A stretch of DNA of 64,000 nt from Devosia sp. ZB163 (GCF_028613635.1 NZ_JAQRMY010000003.1:74787-138786), one strand, 5' to 3'; numbered from the stretch's first letter, positions 1 to 9,861 are shown. Translations and numbers: made by a program. The notes: generated by a model from the letters alone, not told the origin.

Positions 1-210
1 GGGCGTGACGTAACCGTGCCGGAGCATCCGGTACTGGCGGCGAGCCTCGGCGCATACCGGGTTGCGGCAAAGGCGCTGGGCCTGGCTGTCGGGTCGGCCG
101 CGCAGGGCAGGGTGTACCGGCCGAGACCCGAGCGCGCCGAGCGCATCGGGCGTCAGACCCGTGCGTTCGAGCGCGCAACGACGATGCTGCGTGAGCTCGC
201 CCGGGACTAG
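1..210 (+). CDS. FGGY-family carbohydrate kinase, C-terminal end (partial)
   Basis: This is the last 69 codons of a gene that begins before the window; the frame is open from base 1. The segment VPEHPVLAASLGAYRVAAKALG matches the end of the FGGY C-terminal domain, where a Val-Pro strand is followed by an Ala/Gly-rich helix containing GA. The remainder (YRPRPERAERIGRQTRAF) resembles the final helix of xylulokinase or ribulokinase relatives. The family phosphorylates pentoses, hexoses or polyols with ATP in the cytoplasm. It ends tail-to-tail with the ROK gene, the two stop codons overlapping by about 3 bp. A kinase beside a polyol operon would suit xylulose or ribulose made by the dehydrogenase, but the substrate cannot be read from this fragment. 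Confidence 0.6.
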   Translation, partial: GRDVTVPEHPVLAASLGAYRVAAKALGLAVGSAAQGRVYRPRPERAERIGRQTRAFERATTMLRELARD

Positions 211-1415
211 GGTATCTCGGCGGCCAGCATGTCCTCGAGCTGGCGGGAGAAGTGCCGGCGGAACATGATGAGCTGCGCGGCCCCCAGGGCCGGAGCGCGA
301 TCGCCCAGTACCCCGGCAGAGACGCGCGGCAAGAGGTGATCCTTGAACACCGCCAGCGCCGCGAGCGCGGCGGTCGTTGCCTCAACGAGGCGCGCCACTA
401 TGGCGGGGGGCGCGACGCTGTCGATGATGACCCGATCGACTTCCAGTACTGCCGCAGTATTGAAGACGATCTCGGCCAGGGCCGAGCCGGAGGCCTCGAT
501 CCAGGCGGCGACATGCGGCTCCCACGCGTCCCATGGCCAGTCGGCCGGATCGCCCTCCGGCAGCTCAACGCCTGCGGCTGCGAGGCGATGTTCGAGCGCG
601 ATCATGGAGGCGACATCGTGGCCGAAAGCGCGGCGCCCGTTCTCGCCGTTCACCAGCATGGACCCGAGGTCGGCAGAGTTGCCCGTCGGTCCTTCGTAGA
701 GCGTGTGTTCGGCAGCGATGCCTGCGCCGAGGAAGGTGGTGACGTACAGGTGAACGAGGTTGGCAGGGCGCGGCGGATCGGACATCACCATCGTGGCGAA
801 ACAGGCGCTGCTGCCGTCGTTGGACCAACTGGCGGGGAGGCCCGTCTCGCGTGCGATGGCCGTGCGGATGTCGAGGGCGCGCCACAGGTCGGACTGCTCG
901 GCGGGAGCGCCGAGGCGCTTTATGCCGCGCCACACCTGGCTGGGGGACGTGATGCCGAGTCCTACCATCCGTGCGCGCTGACGCGGATCCAGCTTTTCGA
1001 GCAGCTCGGCGACCACATTGGCGACCTCGGCGACGATGGTAGCGGCATCGGGGTAGCGGTAGTCGCGCCGGTAGCGGCCGATCACTTCGCTGCCGAGATT
1101 GATGAGAACGACATCAACGTGGCGCCAGGAAATATCGCAGCCGATGCCGAAGGCGCCGGAGTAGTCGAGATAGAGCGGGGTGGCGGGCTGGCCGCGGCGG
1201 CCGCGCAAAACTTCGCCGCGGGTGATGAGGCCGTCTTCCTCGAGCTCGCTGACGATGGCGGAGGCTGTCTGCGGGGCGAGGCCGGTGCGCCGGGAGACGT
1301 CGGCATTGGAGATGCCGGGGTTGAAGCTGATGGTGTTCAGAACTGCCCGACGGTTCGCGGCGCGCAAGCTGGCATGCTGCACGCCGCGTCCGGCAGGCTC
1401 AAAGAAGTCCGACAC
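207..1415 (-). CDS. ROK family transcriptional regulator
   Basis: Winged-helix repressor of the NagC/XylR type. An N-terminal helix-turn-helix (roughly residues 25-60; GISNADVSRRTGLAPQTASA) is fused to a ROK sugar-kinase-like domain with the usual GCDISWRHVDVVLINLG strand and a glycine-rich FLGAGIAAE segment. The Cys-rich zinc motif of active ROK kinases is not visible, as expected for a regulator. I chose the GTG at 1413-1415 because a G-run lies about 8 bases upstream and translation begins just before the conserved RAANRRAVLN helix. An upstream TTG at 1502 would force a perfect 12-bp inverted repeat into the coding frame. It is the last gene of the leftward polyol operon and probably senses a sugar or sugar phosphate made from the imported substrate. 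Confidence 0.85.
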   Translation of the reverse strand: MSDFFEPAGRGVQHASLRAANRRAVLNTISFNPGISNADVSRRTGLAPQTASAIVSELEEDGLITRGEVLRGRRGQPATPLYLDYSGAFGIGCDISWRHVDVVLINLGSEVIGRYRRDYRYPDAATIVAEVANVVAELLEKLDPRQRARMVGLGITSPSQVWRGIKRLGAPAEQSDLWRALDIRTAIARETGLPASWSNDGSSACFATMVMSDPPRPANLVHLYVTTFLGAGIAAEHTLYEGPTGNSADLGSMLVNGENGRRAFGHDVASMIALEHRLAAAGVELPEGDPADWPWDAWEPHVAAWIEASGSALAEIVFNTAAVLEVDRVIIDSVAPPAIVARLVEATTAALAALAVFKDHLLPRVSAGVLGDRAPALGAAQLIMFRRHFSRQLEDMLAAEIP

Positions 1416-1456
1416 TGCAATTGCCCCCCGCGACCCAGACCACGCAAAAGCAACGT

Positions 1457-1483
1457 CGCCCATTCCACGTTGTGGAATGGGCG
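1457..1483. promoter_or_regulatory. Perfect 12-3-12 inverted repeat, candidate ROK operator
   Basis: Arm CGCCCATTCCAC is followed by a 3-bp spacer (GTT) and its exact reverse complement. It lies about 42 bp upstream of the chosen GTG start of the ROK gene, in the gap after the enolase-family gene. ROK repressors bind long palindromes and often control themselves, so autoregulation is the simplest reading; that is inference. A hairpin or terminator after the upstream gene is the alternative, but there is no T-run. Confidence 0.5.
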
Positions 1484-1546
1484 CCGATTCCTGCGTCCGC
1501 AAGTAATAGATGGGTCAGAGCGACGGGCAGTCAACCCGCCCCTATG

Positions 1547-2698
1547 CTACCAATTGGTCACCGAGCCATCCCGCCGGTAGAGCATGGGGGCCTGCCAGTA
1601 CTTGAAGCTCTGCTTCTTGATCAGTTCCTCGTTCACTTCAATGCCGAGACCGGGAGCATCACTGACGGGATAGTAGGCGCCCTCAAGTCGCGGTTGCACC
1701 GGGAAATAGTCGGAATTGTCGAAGCCCAGATGAGTTTCGGCCGGGCTCGATCGTGTTTCCAGCCACGCGAAATTGGGCACCGCCGCGGCGAAGTGGACTG
1801 TAGCTGCGGTACAGATCGGGCCGAGCGGATTGTGCGGCATCATGTCCACATAATGCGCCTCGCTCCAGCCTGCGACCTTCATCGATTCCGTCAATCCGCC
1901 GACATTGCACACGTCGAGGCGGTTGAACTGATGAATGCCGCGCTCGATGTAGGGCAGGAACTGCCACTTGGACGCGAACTCCTCGCCGATGGCGAAGGGA
2001 ACGTCGGTGAGGGTGCGGAGCGACTCGTAGGCCTCCGGCGTCTCGTCGCGGATCGGTTCCTCGAGGAAGTCGAGCGTGCCGGACGGCATCTTCTGGCAGA
2101 AGCTCGCGGCTTCGGCGACCGACAGGCGATGGTGGAAGTCGATGCCGAGGATGACGTCCTCGCCCAGTTCCTCGCGGGCCTTGACCATCCATTTGGCGGT
2201 CTTGCCGATGTGCTCGCGCGGCTCGTAGATCTGCTCGCCATGGCCCGAGGGCGACAGGCGCATGGCGGTCCAGCCGTGCGCGATGAGCATCTTGGCCTGC
2301 TCGATCATCTCGGGACCGGGCTCACCGGAGGTGGTGGCGAAGGTCGGGATCTTGTCGCGCTGCTTGCCGCCGAGCAGTTCGTAGACCGGCACGCCTAGGG
2401 CCTTGCCCTTGATGTCGTGCAGCGCGATGTCGATGGCCGAGATTGCCGCCTGCAGCACGCGGCCGCCCTCGAAATACTGGCTGCGATAGAGCAACTGCCA
2501 GATCTGGCCGATCTTGAACGGGTCCAGGCCGATCAGGATCTCGGTGTAGTGCTCGATGGCGCCGACGACCGCCTTTTCGCGGCCGCTGAGACCGCTCTCG
2601 CCCCAGCCAAAAATGCCCTCGTCGGTCTCGATCTTGACGAGGAGCTGGTTGCGCGTGCCCACCCACACGGCATAGGGCGTGATGGCAGTGATCTTCAC
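1547..2698 (-). CDS. Mandelate racemase/enolase superfamily sugar-acid dehydratase (galactonate dehydratase-like)
   Basis: About 383 residues, the normal length for the mandelate racemase branch of the enolase superfamily. Predicted Mg2+ ligands are visible in order: Asp in LGIDFHHRLS, Glu in DFLEEPI and Glu in FAIGEEF; the His in MMPHNPLGPI fits the acid/base His of galactonate-dehydratase relatives (HCPLGPI type). The family dehydrates hexonates or pentonates to 2-keto-3-deoxy acids. The GTG at 2696-2698 is the better start: AGGGAG sits about 9 bases upstream and the protein then begins VKITAITPY, the usual first strand. It follows the mannitol dehydrogenase gene in the same leftward operon, so it may handle an oxidised product of the imported polyol. 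Exact substrate unknown. Confidence 0.85.
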   Translation of the reverse strand: MKITAITPYAVWVGTRNQLLVKIETDEGIFGWGESGLSGREKAVVGAIEHYTEILIGLDPFKIGQIWQLLYRSQYFEGGRVLQAAISAIDIALHDIKGKALGVPVYELLGGKQRDKIPTFATTSGEPGPEMIEQAKMLIAHGWTAMRLSPSGHGEQIYEPREHIGKTAKWMVKAREELGEDVILGIDFHHRLSVAEAASFCQKMPSGTLDFLEEPIRDETPEAYESLRTLTDVPFAIGEEFASKWQFLPYIERGIHQFNRLDVCNVGGLTESMKVAGWSEAHYVDMMPHNPLGPICTAATVHFAAAVPNFAWLETRSSPAETHLGFDNSDYFPVQPRLEGAYYPVSDAPGLGIEVNEELIKKQSFKYWQAPMLYRRDGSVTNW

Positions 2699-2806
2699 TT
2701 CGATATTCTCCCTCGATGGCGGTTCGATCCGCCCTGCGCGAGAGGGGGAACTGATTGGCGGCGGCAAGTCAATTGGGCGAGTGGGGTATGCCCGAGCACC
2801 GTGGCG

Positions 2807-4285
2807 CTAGAGCGTGCCGCGCTGGTAGCGCGTGAGGGTTTCCCTAGTGCCGACGCGCCAGAGGGTGGAGAGGGCGCGAGTAAAGGCGGCGACGTAGGTT
2901 GGGTTGGTAGCGAGGTCGCCGAAGATGTCGCTCATGGTCAGCCAGGCGGCCGGGTCGTCCTTGGCCCTTCTTGCCAGCGCGATCAGGCGGTCCCAGCTCG
3001 GATCGTTGGGCGGGATGGCTTTGCCGCTGTCGCTTTCGCCGTAGCAGTAGCGGGCCCAGAGCGCCGAGACGAGGGCGAGGCCGTTGACGGACTGGCCGGC
3101 GGCCAGCCGGTCGCGGACCGAAGGCAGGATGAACTTGGGCTGGCGGTTGCTGCCATCAAGGCAGAGGCGCTGGATGGTGTCGCCGATCTTGGGGTTGGAG
3201 AAGCGGCGCTCGATCAGCTTGTAGTAGTCCTCGAGATCGGTGTCGGGCACCGGGGGCACGATGGGAATGATCTCGTCGTGCTCGACCTTATCGAGGAAGG
3301 CGCGGACCAGCGGATCCTCCATCGCCTCGTGGACGAAGTGGATGTCCATCAGCCCGGCCGGATAGGCGATGGTGGCATGGCCGCCATTGAGGATGCGGAT
3401 CTTCATCAGTTCGAACGGCGCGACGTCGGGCACGAACTGGACGCCGACCTTTTCGAGCGCCGGTCGGCCGAGCGGAAACCTGTCCTCGAGCACCCACTGC
3501 TTGAAGCCTTCGCAGAAGACCGGCCAGGCATCGGCGATGCCGAACTCGTCGGCGATGATCCTGCGCTCACGCTCCCCCGTCGCTGGCGTGATGCGATCGA
3601 CCATGCCGTTGGGGAAAGCGACCGCATGCTTCACCCAGCTGGCGAGCTCGGCATCGACGAGGGCGGCGAGACCGGCCACGGCGTTCTCGGTGACATGCCC
3701 GTTGCCTGGGATGTTGTCGCAACTCATGACGGTGAAGGGCGGGACGCCGCCGTCGCGCCGCCGCTTCAGCCCGGCGAGGATGAGGCCGAAGACGGTGCGC
3801 GGTGCGTCGGGGTGGTCGGCGTCGTAGCGGATATCGGGATGGGCCGGATCGAACCTCTGCGTGGCCGGGTCGATGTAGTAGCCGCCCTCGGTGATGGTCA
3901 GCGAAACGATGCGGATTCGCGGATCGGCGAGCTTGCCGATGATCGCGGCGGTGTCGCCGACCGGGAGGAAATCGACCATCGGGCCGGTGACGTGGACCGC
4001 GCTCTTCTCCGCTTCCTGCTCGACGACGCTGGTCAGCCAGTCCTGCCTCTCGAGCGTCGCCCGCATTGCAGTATCGGTCTCGCGCACGCCGGCGCCGATC
4101 AGCGCCCAGTCGTGATCAAGGCCGAGGTTGAACAACTCGTCGAGATAGACCGCCTGGTGGGCGCGGTGGAAGTTGCCGACGCCAAAATGGACGATGCCCG
4201 CCTTGAGATCGGCCTGCCGATAGCGGGGCACGGCCGCAAAGGTCGAAATCACCTCGAGATTGGCGGCGGAGAGCTCGGTAGGCAT
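2807..4285 (-). CDS. Mannitol dehydrogenase family protein (long-chain polyol dehydrogenase)
   Basis: About 492 residues, matching MtlK, UxuB and UxaB proteins. An N-terminal nucleotide-binding region carries VHFGVGNFHRAHQAVYLDEL. The catalytic motif Lys-x4-Asn-x2-His is present in KIRILNGGHATIAY, as in bacterial mannitol 2-dehydrogenase. It oxidises a polyol such as D-mannitol or D-arabitol to the ketose with NAD+, in the cytoplasm. The ATG at 4283-4285 starts MPTELSAANLEV; a longer upstream extension is low-complexity and overlaps the ATPase gene. Gene order (binding protein, two permeases, ATPase, dehydrogenase) parallels the smo/mtlK polyol operon of Rhodobacter and rhizobia. Fructuronate or tagaturonate reductase activity is the main alternative. 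Confidence 0.88.
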   Translation of the reverse strand: MPTELSAANLEVISTFAAVPRYRQADLKAGIVHFGVGNFHRAHQAVYLDELFNLGLDHDWALIGAGVRETDTAMRATLERQDWLTSVVEQEAEKSAVHVTGPMVDFLPVGDTAAIIGKLADPRIRIVSLTITEGGYYIDPATQRFDPAHPDIRYDADHPDAPRTVFGLILAGLKRRRDGGVPPFTVMSCDNIPGNGHVTENAVAGLAALVDAELASWVKHAVAFPNGMVDRITPATGERERRIIADEFGIADAWPVFCEGFKQWVLEDRFPLGRPALEKVGVQFVPDVAPFELMKIRILNGGHATIAYPAGLMDIHFVHEAMEDPLVRAFLDKVEHDEIIPIVPPVPDTDLEDYYKLIERRFSNPKIGDTIQRLCLDGSNRQPKFILPSVRDRLAAGQSVNGLALVSALWARYCYGESDSGKAIPPNDPSWDRLIALARRAKDDPAAWLTMSDIFGDLATNPTYVAAFTRALSTLWRVGTRETLTRYQRGTL

Positions 4286-4329
4286 CGGCAACCTCGTCAG
4301 CAAGAGACCGCGATCGCGCGGCCGGTAGA

Positions 4330-5331
<1,002 letters not shown>

Positions 5332-5341
5332 GGTGGTTCCC

Positions 5342-6169
5342 CTATTTCACGGCGCCGAAGGTCAACCCGCGCACCAACTGCTTCTGGCTGAGCCAGCCGA
5401 GCACGAGGATCGGCGCAATGGCGAGGGTCGAGGCGGCGGAGAGCTTGGCCCAGAACAGGCCCTGCGGCGACGAGAAGGACGAGATGAAGGCGGTCAACGG
5501 CGCCGCCTTGGAGGCGGTCAGGTTGATGGTCCAGAAGGCTTCGTTCCAGGCCAGGATGATGTTGAGGAGCAAGGTCGAGGCAATGCCCGGCACGGCCATG
5601 GGCACGAGGACGTAGACCAGCTCCTTCCAGAGGATCGCGCCGTCCATGCGCGCCGCCTCGAGGATATCGACCGGGATCTCGCGGAAGTAGGTGTAGAGCA
5701 TCCAGATCACGATCGGCAGGTTGATGAGAGTGAGGATCATGGTGAGCCCCCACACCGTGTCGAGAAGGCCGGTATCGCGGAAGATCAGGTACATCGGCAC
5801 CAGCACGCCGACCGCCGGCATCATCTTGGTCGAGAGCATCCACATCAGCACGTCCTTGGTCTTGGGTGTGGGAGTGAAGGCCATGGCCCAGGCCGCGGGG
5901 ATGGCGAAGAGCAGCGCGATGAGGGTCGAGCCGACCGAGATCCACACCGAGTTGAGGAAGTGGCGGAAGTAGTCGGACCGGGCCTGGACCTCGAAGTAGT
6001 TATCGAGCGTCCAGCTCGGGATGATCATGGGGGGGGAGGCGATCGCCTCCTGCTCGGTCTTGAAGCTGGTGAGGATCGTCCACAGGATCGGGAAGAAGAG
6101 CAGCAGCGCCACGATCCAGGCGAGGGCGGTAAAGAAGATCTTGCGGCGGGTGCTTACGGCGCGGGCCAT
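5342..6169 (-). CDS. Carbohydrate ABC transporter permease (MalG/SmoG-like)
   Basis: 275 residues with about six hydrophobic segments. The first membrane helix follows a short basic N-terminus ([10 protein letters not shown]). The EAA loop that contacts the ATPase is visible as [20 protein letters not shown]. The sequence fits the MalG-type inner-membrane subunit of CUT1 importers. It is translated just before the ATPase gene. Unusually, a repeat-filled gap of about 190 bp separates it from the partner permease gene upstream. Confidence 0.94.
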   Translation of the reverse strand: MARAVSTRRKIFFTALAWIVALLLFFPILWTILTSFKTEQEAIASPPMIIPSWTLDNYFEVQARSDYFRHFLNSVWISVGSTLIALLFAIPAAWAMAFTPTPKTKDVLMWMLSTKMMPAVGVLVPMYLIFRDTGLLDTVWGLTMILTLINLPIVIWMLYTYFREIPVDILEAARMDGAILWKELVYVLVPMAVPGIASTLLLNIILAWNEAFWTINLTASKAAPLTAFISSFSSPQGLFWAKLSAASTLAIAPILVLGWLSQKQLVRGLTFGAVK

Positions 6170-6199
6170 TTAGTTTGCTCCCAGGTTGCTGGCTGAGAC

Positions 6200-6330
6200 A
6201 GACGACCCCCTCCCGGCCTCCCCCATGAAGGGGGAGGTGAAGAACGGCCCGCGTCTCTCGCCTCGATCGCGCCCGAAGCGCCGGCAGGGCACCTCCCCCT
6301 TCATGGGGGAGGATGGGAGGGGGCAGTCTG
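6200..6330. repeat. Large imperfect palindrome with nested GC-rich hairpins, inserted between permease genes
   Basis: Two arms of about 37 bp (about 6204-6240 and 6290-6326) are near reverse complements of each other. Each arm contains its own smaller palindrome of C-run, short loop, G-run (CCTCCCCC...GGGGGAGG). About 50 bp of unrelated sequence lies between. Copies of the inner motif occur at 14528-14548, about 46540-46640 and 60761-60868. This fits a dispersed palindromic element of the REP/MITE kind. It sits inside an operon, so it would be transcribed and could form a strong RNA structure between the two permease cistrons. Confidence 0.75.
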
Positions 6331-6356
6331 TGGCGACAGCCGCGATGTCCATGAAC

Positions 6357-7226
6357 TTACGCATCGAGGTTCCTCCCCACCGCGCGCATCAGGAAGATCG
6401 CGACGATGTTGGCGAGGATCACGGCGATGACGCCACCGGCCGAGGCACCACCGACGTCGAAGCTCAGAAGCGCCGTGCGGTAGACGAGGAAGGCGAGGTT
6501 GGTCGAGTTGTAGCCGGGCCCGCCATTGGTGGTGACCAGCACCTCGGCGAAGATCGCGAGGAGGAAGATCGTCTGGATCAGGATCACCACGGTGATCGCC
6601 CGGGCGAGGTGGGGCAGGATGATGTAGATGAAGCGGCGCACCGCGTTGGCCCCGTCCATCTCGGCCGCCTCCTTCTGCTCCTCGCTGAGCGACTGGAGCG
6701 CCGTGAGCAGGATCAGCGTCGCGAAGGGCAGCCATTGCCAGGCGACGATCAGGATGATCGAGAACAGCGGGACCTGGGCGAACCAGTCGATCGGCTGCTG
6801 TCCGAACGCCTCGGCGATGCGCGCGAAGATGCCGTAGCCGGGGTGCATCAGCATGTTCTTCCAGATCAGCGCTGCGACCGGCGGCATGATGAAGAACGGG
6901 GAGATGACGAGGATGCGGACGATCCCCTGGCCCCAGATGGGCTGATCGAGCAGCAGCGCGAGGAATATGCCGCCCACCACGGTGATCAGCAGCACGCCGC
7001 CGACCAGCAGGAGCGTGTTGACGATCGATTGGGCAAAGGCCGGATCGGTCAGGAAGAACTGGTAGTTGAGCCAACCGGCGAAGGTGACGACCGGGTTCAG
7101 CAGGTTGTAGTTCTGGAAGCTGAACCAGAGCGTGAGCGCCAGCGGCACGATCATCCAGATCAGGAGGACGATGACCGATGGTGCCATCATGATGCGCGCA
7201 ATCGTGCGCGATTCCCGCGTGGCCAT
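6357..7226 (-). CDS. Sugar ABC transporter permease (MalF/SmoF-like)
   Basis: 289 residues with about six membrane segments, beginning in IMMAPSVIVLLIWMIVPLALT. The EAA loop is EAAEMDGANAVRRFIYIILP. It pairs with the MalG-like permease encoded downstream to form the membrane channel of a CUT1 importer for polyols. The start is preceded by a GGGGAGAG ribosome-binding sequence. It lies between the binding-protein gene and the repeat element at 6200-6330. Confidence 0.94.
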   Translation of the reverse strand: MATRESRTIARIMMAPSVIVLLIWMIVPLALTLWFSFQNYNLLNPVVTFAGWLNYQFFLTDPAFAQSIVNTLLLVGGVLLITVVGGIFLALLLDQPIWGQGIVRILVISPFFIMPPVAALIWKNMLMHPGYGIFARIAEAFGQQPIDWFAQVPLFSIILIVAWQWLPFATLILLTALQSLSEEQKEAAEMDGANAVRRFIYIILPHLARAITVVILIQTIFLLAIFAEVLVTTNGGPGYNSTNLAFLVYRTALLSFDVGGASAGGVIAVILANIVAIFLMRAVGRNLDA

Positions 7227-7302
7227 TGGCGTTCTCTCCCCTTAACGCCGGTTGCGAAACTGCTAGGGCGGTGCGCAGGGCGCGCCCCTGAGCCAGAAGA
7301 TA

Positions 7303-7342
7303 GGCCGCCAGCAGCTAGAGGGTTGTCGAACTGCCGGCGGCC
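7303..7342 (-). terminator. Intercistronic hairpin after the polyol-binding protein gene
   Basis: GGCCGCC and GCAG on the left pair with CTGC and GGCGGCC on the right, separated by one mismatch and a 16-base loop. It lies just 3' of the binding-protein gene and 5' of the first permease gene on the minus strand. There is no T-run, so mRNA stabilisation or partial termination, giving more binding protein than permease, is more likely than full termination. Similar hairpins follow the other two binding-protein genes in this window. Confidence 0.5.
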
Positions 7343-7360
7343 CCAGGTCGCCTCGGGAGG

Positions 7361-8665
7361 CTACTTGAGATATCCGCCCTTCATCATTTCGCGCGTCGAC
7401 ACGTCCTGCGCCTGCTTGAGCGCATCATCGACGCTCATCTGCCCGGCAAGGGCGGCCGAGAAGAGCTGACCGACCGTCGTGCCAAGGCCCTGGAACTCGG
7501 GGATGGCAACGAACTGCACGCCGACATAGGGCACCGGCTTGACGGTGGGCCTGGTCGGATCGGCGGCGTTGATCGAGTCGAGCGTCACCTTCGCGAATGG
7601 CGCCGCAGCCTGGTATTCGGGATTGTTGTAGAGCGAGGTGCGGGTGCCCGGCGGAACGTTGGCCCAGCCTTCCTTGGATGCGACTAGATCGAGATAGGCC
7701 TTGTCGGTCGCCCAGGAGATGAACTTCTCGGCGGCCGCAGCCTTCTGAGAGCCGGCCGGAATGGCCAGCGACCAGGCCCAGAGCCAGTTGCTGCGCTTGC
7801 CCAGGCCCTTGTCGGGTGCCAGCGCGAAGCCGACCTTGTCGGCGACCGTCGAGTCCTTTCCGGTGACGAACGAGGCGGCGACGGTGGCATCGATCCACAT
7901 GCCGCACTTGCCCTGCTGGAAGAGGGCGAGGTTCTCGTTGAAGCCGTTGGAGGAAGCACCGGACGGGCCGGCATCCTTCATCAGGTCGACGTAGAACTGG
8001 AGCGTATCTTTCCACTCGGGCTGGTCGAACTGGGGCTTCCAGTTCTCATCGAACCAGCGGGCGCCAAACGAGTTCGACATGGCGGTCAGGAATGCCATGT
8101 TCTCGCCCCAGCCGGCCTTGCCGCGCAGGCAGATGCCGTTGATGCCGGCAGCGCGGTCGGTGATCTTCCTCGCGGCGTCGGCGATGAAGTCCCAGGTCGG
8201 GGCATCGGGCATGGTGAGCCCGGCCTTGTCGAACAGGTCCTTTCTGTACATCACCATCGAGCTCTCGCCGTAGAACGGCGCGGCATAGAGCTTGCCGTCG
8301 TAGCTGAGGCCCTTGCGGATGGCAGGAAGCAGGTCATCGACGTCATAGTCTGCGCCGAGGTTCTCGAGGGGGAGAAGCCAGCCCTGCTTGGCCCAGATCG
8401 GAACCTCGTAGGTACCGATGGTCAGCACGTCGTACTGCCCGCCCTTGGTGGCGATGTCCGTGGTGACGCGCTGGCGCAGGACGTTCTCCTCGAGCGTCAC
8501 CCACTCGACCTGAATGTCCGGATTCTTGGCGGTGAAGTCGTCCGTCAACCTCTGCATGCGGATCATGTCGCCATTGTTGACGGTGGCGACCGTGATGGTC
8601 TCGGCCGAGGCAGTACCGGCGAGCGCGACAAGCATCGCACCCGCGACAAGCGGTAGTATTCTCAT
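7361..8665 (-). CDS. Polyol ABC transporter substrate-binding protein (SmoE-like)
   Basis: 434 residues. An N-terminal signal peptide (MRILPLVAGAMLVALAGTASA) is followed by a family-1 extracellular solute-binding fold, with a strand motif (DIQVEWVTLEENVLRQRVTT) and a long C-terminal lobe typical of sorbitol/mannitol binding proteins. The protein would bind its polyol in the periplasm and deliver it to the two permeases encoded downstream. GGGAGGA lies close upstream of the ATG. It is the first gene of the leftward operon, and an operator-like palindrome lies 65-90 bp upstream. Sorbitol, mannitol and arabitol are the most likely ligands by gene context. Confidence 0.93.
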   Translation of the reverse strand: MRILPLVAGAMLVALAGTASAETITVATVNNGDMIRMQRLTDDFTAKNPDIQVEWVTLEENVLRQRVTTDIATKGGQYDVLTIGTYEVPIWAKQGWLLPLENLGADYDVDDLLPAIRKGLSYDGKLYAAPFYGESSMVMYRKDLFDKAGLTMPDAPTWDFIADAARKITDRAAGINGICLRGKAGWGENMAFLTAMSNSFGARWFDENWKPQFDQPEWKDTLQFYVDLMKDAGPSGASSNGFNENLALFQQGKCGMWIDATVAASFVTGKDSTVADKVGFALAPDKGLGKRSNWLWAWSLAIPAGSQKAAAAEKFISWATDKAYLDLVASKEGWANVPPGTRTSLYNNPEYQAAAPFAKVTLDSINAADPTRPTVKPVPYVGVQFVAIPEFQGLGTTVGQLFSAALAGQMSVDDALKQAQDVSTREMMKGGYLK

Positions 8666-8729
8666 CGGTTCCTCCCATTCCCAAGACGGGCATTTGTCTC
8701 GGTGATGGGCAAATTCTCAACATGCCGCA

Positions 8730-8754
8730 GATAAAGTCAAGCGGTTGATTTATC
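8730..8754. promoter_or_regulatory. Bulged palindrome, candidate operator of the polyol operon
   Basis: GATAAA-TCAA (with one extra G in the left half) and TTGATTTATC form a 25-bp inverted repeat with a 4-bp centre. It lies in the AT-richer gap upstream of the binding-protein gene and downstream of the SorC-type regulator gene. SorC/DeoR-like sugar regulators bind such palindromes near the promoters of their target operons. The assignment to the neighbouring regulator is inference. Confidence 0.5.
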
Positions 8755-8819
8755 GGGCGGTCTAGCCGAATGCGCGGTCGCGCGTGTCGTGCGACCGTTC
8801 GTTTAGTCCTGCCAGTGGG

Positions 8820-9779
8820 TTAGTTGCCGGCGAGAAGGCCTTCGGCCGTCGCTTCGTCTGTTAGCAAACCGTTCACGAGGCGGCGGCTTAGGGCGGCCTT
8901 GATCCCGGGCAGCTTTTTCTCGCCCATGGCGATGGCCACTACCAGCGAGGTCTCGCGGGAGGGGAGCGGGGCGCTCGCCACCCGCTCGTTGGTCAGGCCC
9001 TCGATCAGCTTGCCATTGGCGTCGAAGGCCCAGCCGAGCACTTCGCCGACCGCTCCGGCCTTCTGCAACTGGCGCAGTTCGGGTTCCGAGATGAAGCCGT
9101 CGAGGTAGAGCGGCGCCTCGGGCCCGAGGTCGCCGAGACCGAGGAACGTAACGTCGGCCTTCGCGGCGAGCGCCAGGGTGTCCCGGACCATGGGTTGGCG
9201 GTGCAGCATCTCGCGCTCGGTGGCGGAGGAGGCGATGACTGGCAGCGGCATGGGAAAGCTGCGCGCCTTGACGGCGTCGGCCATCGAGAAGATCACGTTG
9301 TAGAAAGCGGCCGAGCCGTCCGGCGCGATGTTGCCGGTGAGCGAGACGATCTTGTGCTGTGAGGCTTCCATCGGGGTCAACTGCTCGATGGCGGCCTTGA
9401 GCGTGCGCCCGGTGCCGAGGCCGAGCACGATCGGCTGGTCGCCGCGCAGGCGCCGCTCGATCTCGGCCGCCGCGGCCTGGGCCAGTCCGAGGACTGTCGA
9501 ACTCGATCCGGGATCGGACGGCACCACCTCGGTGAAGTCGAGGGCATAGCGGCTGCGCAGTTTCTCGGCGAGTTCCATGCAGCGGCCGATGGGGTGGTCG
9601 AGCCGGACCTTGATCAGGCCTTCGGACACCGACAGGGAGACGAGGCGCTGCGCCGTCTGGCGCGACACGCCGAGCTTCCTGGCAATCTCCTCCTGGTTGT
9701 TGCCGGCAACGTAGTAGAGCCAGCCAGCCCGTGCGGCATCATCCAGGCGGTTGCCCAAGGTCTCCTGTCGCTGCGCCAT
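8820..9779 (-). CDS. SorC-family sugar-binding transcriptional regulator
   Basis: About 319 residues from the ATG at 9777-9779, which has AGGA just upstream; a longer start at 9815 is possible. The N-terminal helix-turn-helix is NNQEEIARKLGVSRQTAQRLV (about residues 23-45). The rest is the SorC ligand-binding fold, with motifs VLGLGTGRTLKAAIEQL and VTFLGLGDLG that resemble phosphosugar isomerase-like sites. Members sense phosphorylated sugars or free polyols. It precedes the polyol importer operon on the same strand and is its likely controller. Confidence 0.88.
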   Translation of the reverse strand: MAQRQETLGNRLDDAARAGWLYYVAGNNQEEIARKLGVSRQTAQRLVSLSVSEGLIKVRLDHPIGRCMELAEKLRSRYALDFTEVVPSDPGSSSTVLGLAQAAAAEIERRLRGDQPIVLGLGTGRTLKAAIEQLTPMEASQHKIVSLTGNIAPDGSAAFYNVIFSMADAVKARSFPMPLPVIASSATEREMLHRQPMVRDTLALAAKADVTFLGLGDLGPEAPLYLDGFISEPELRQLQKAGAVGEVLGWAFDANGKLIEGLTNERVASAPLPSRETSLVVAIAMGEKKLPGIKAALSRRLVNGLLTDEATAEGLLAGN

Positions 9780-9861
9780 AGTCCTGCTTCCGATAACGGG
9801 CGGATACTCACGCAATGAGCTTTTGCCCGCAAGAGGGTTTGAACGAAAGTCGAGGTGCCGG

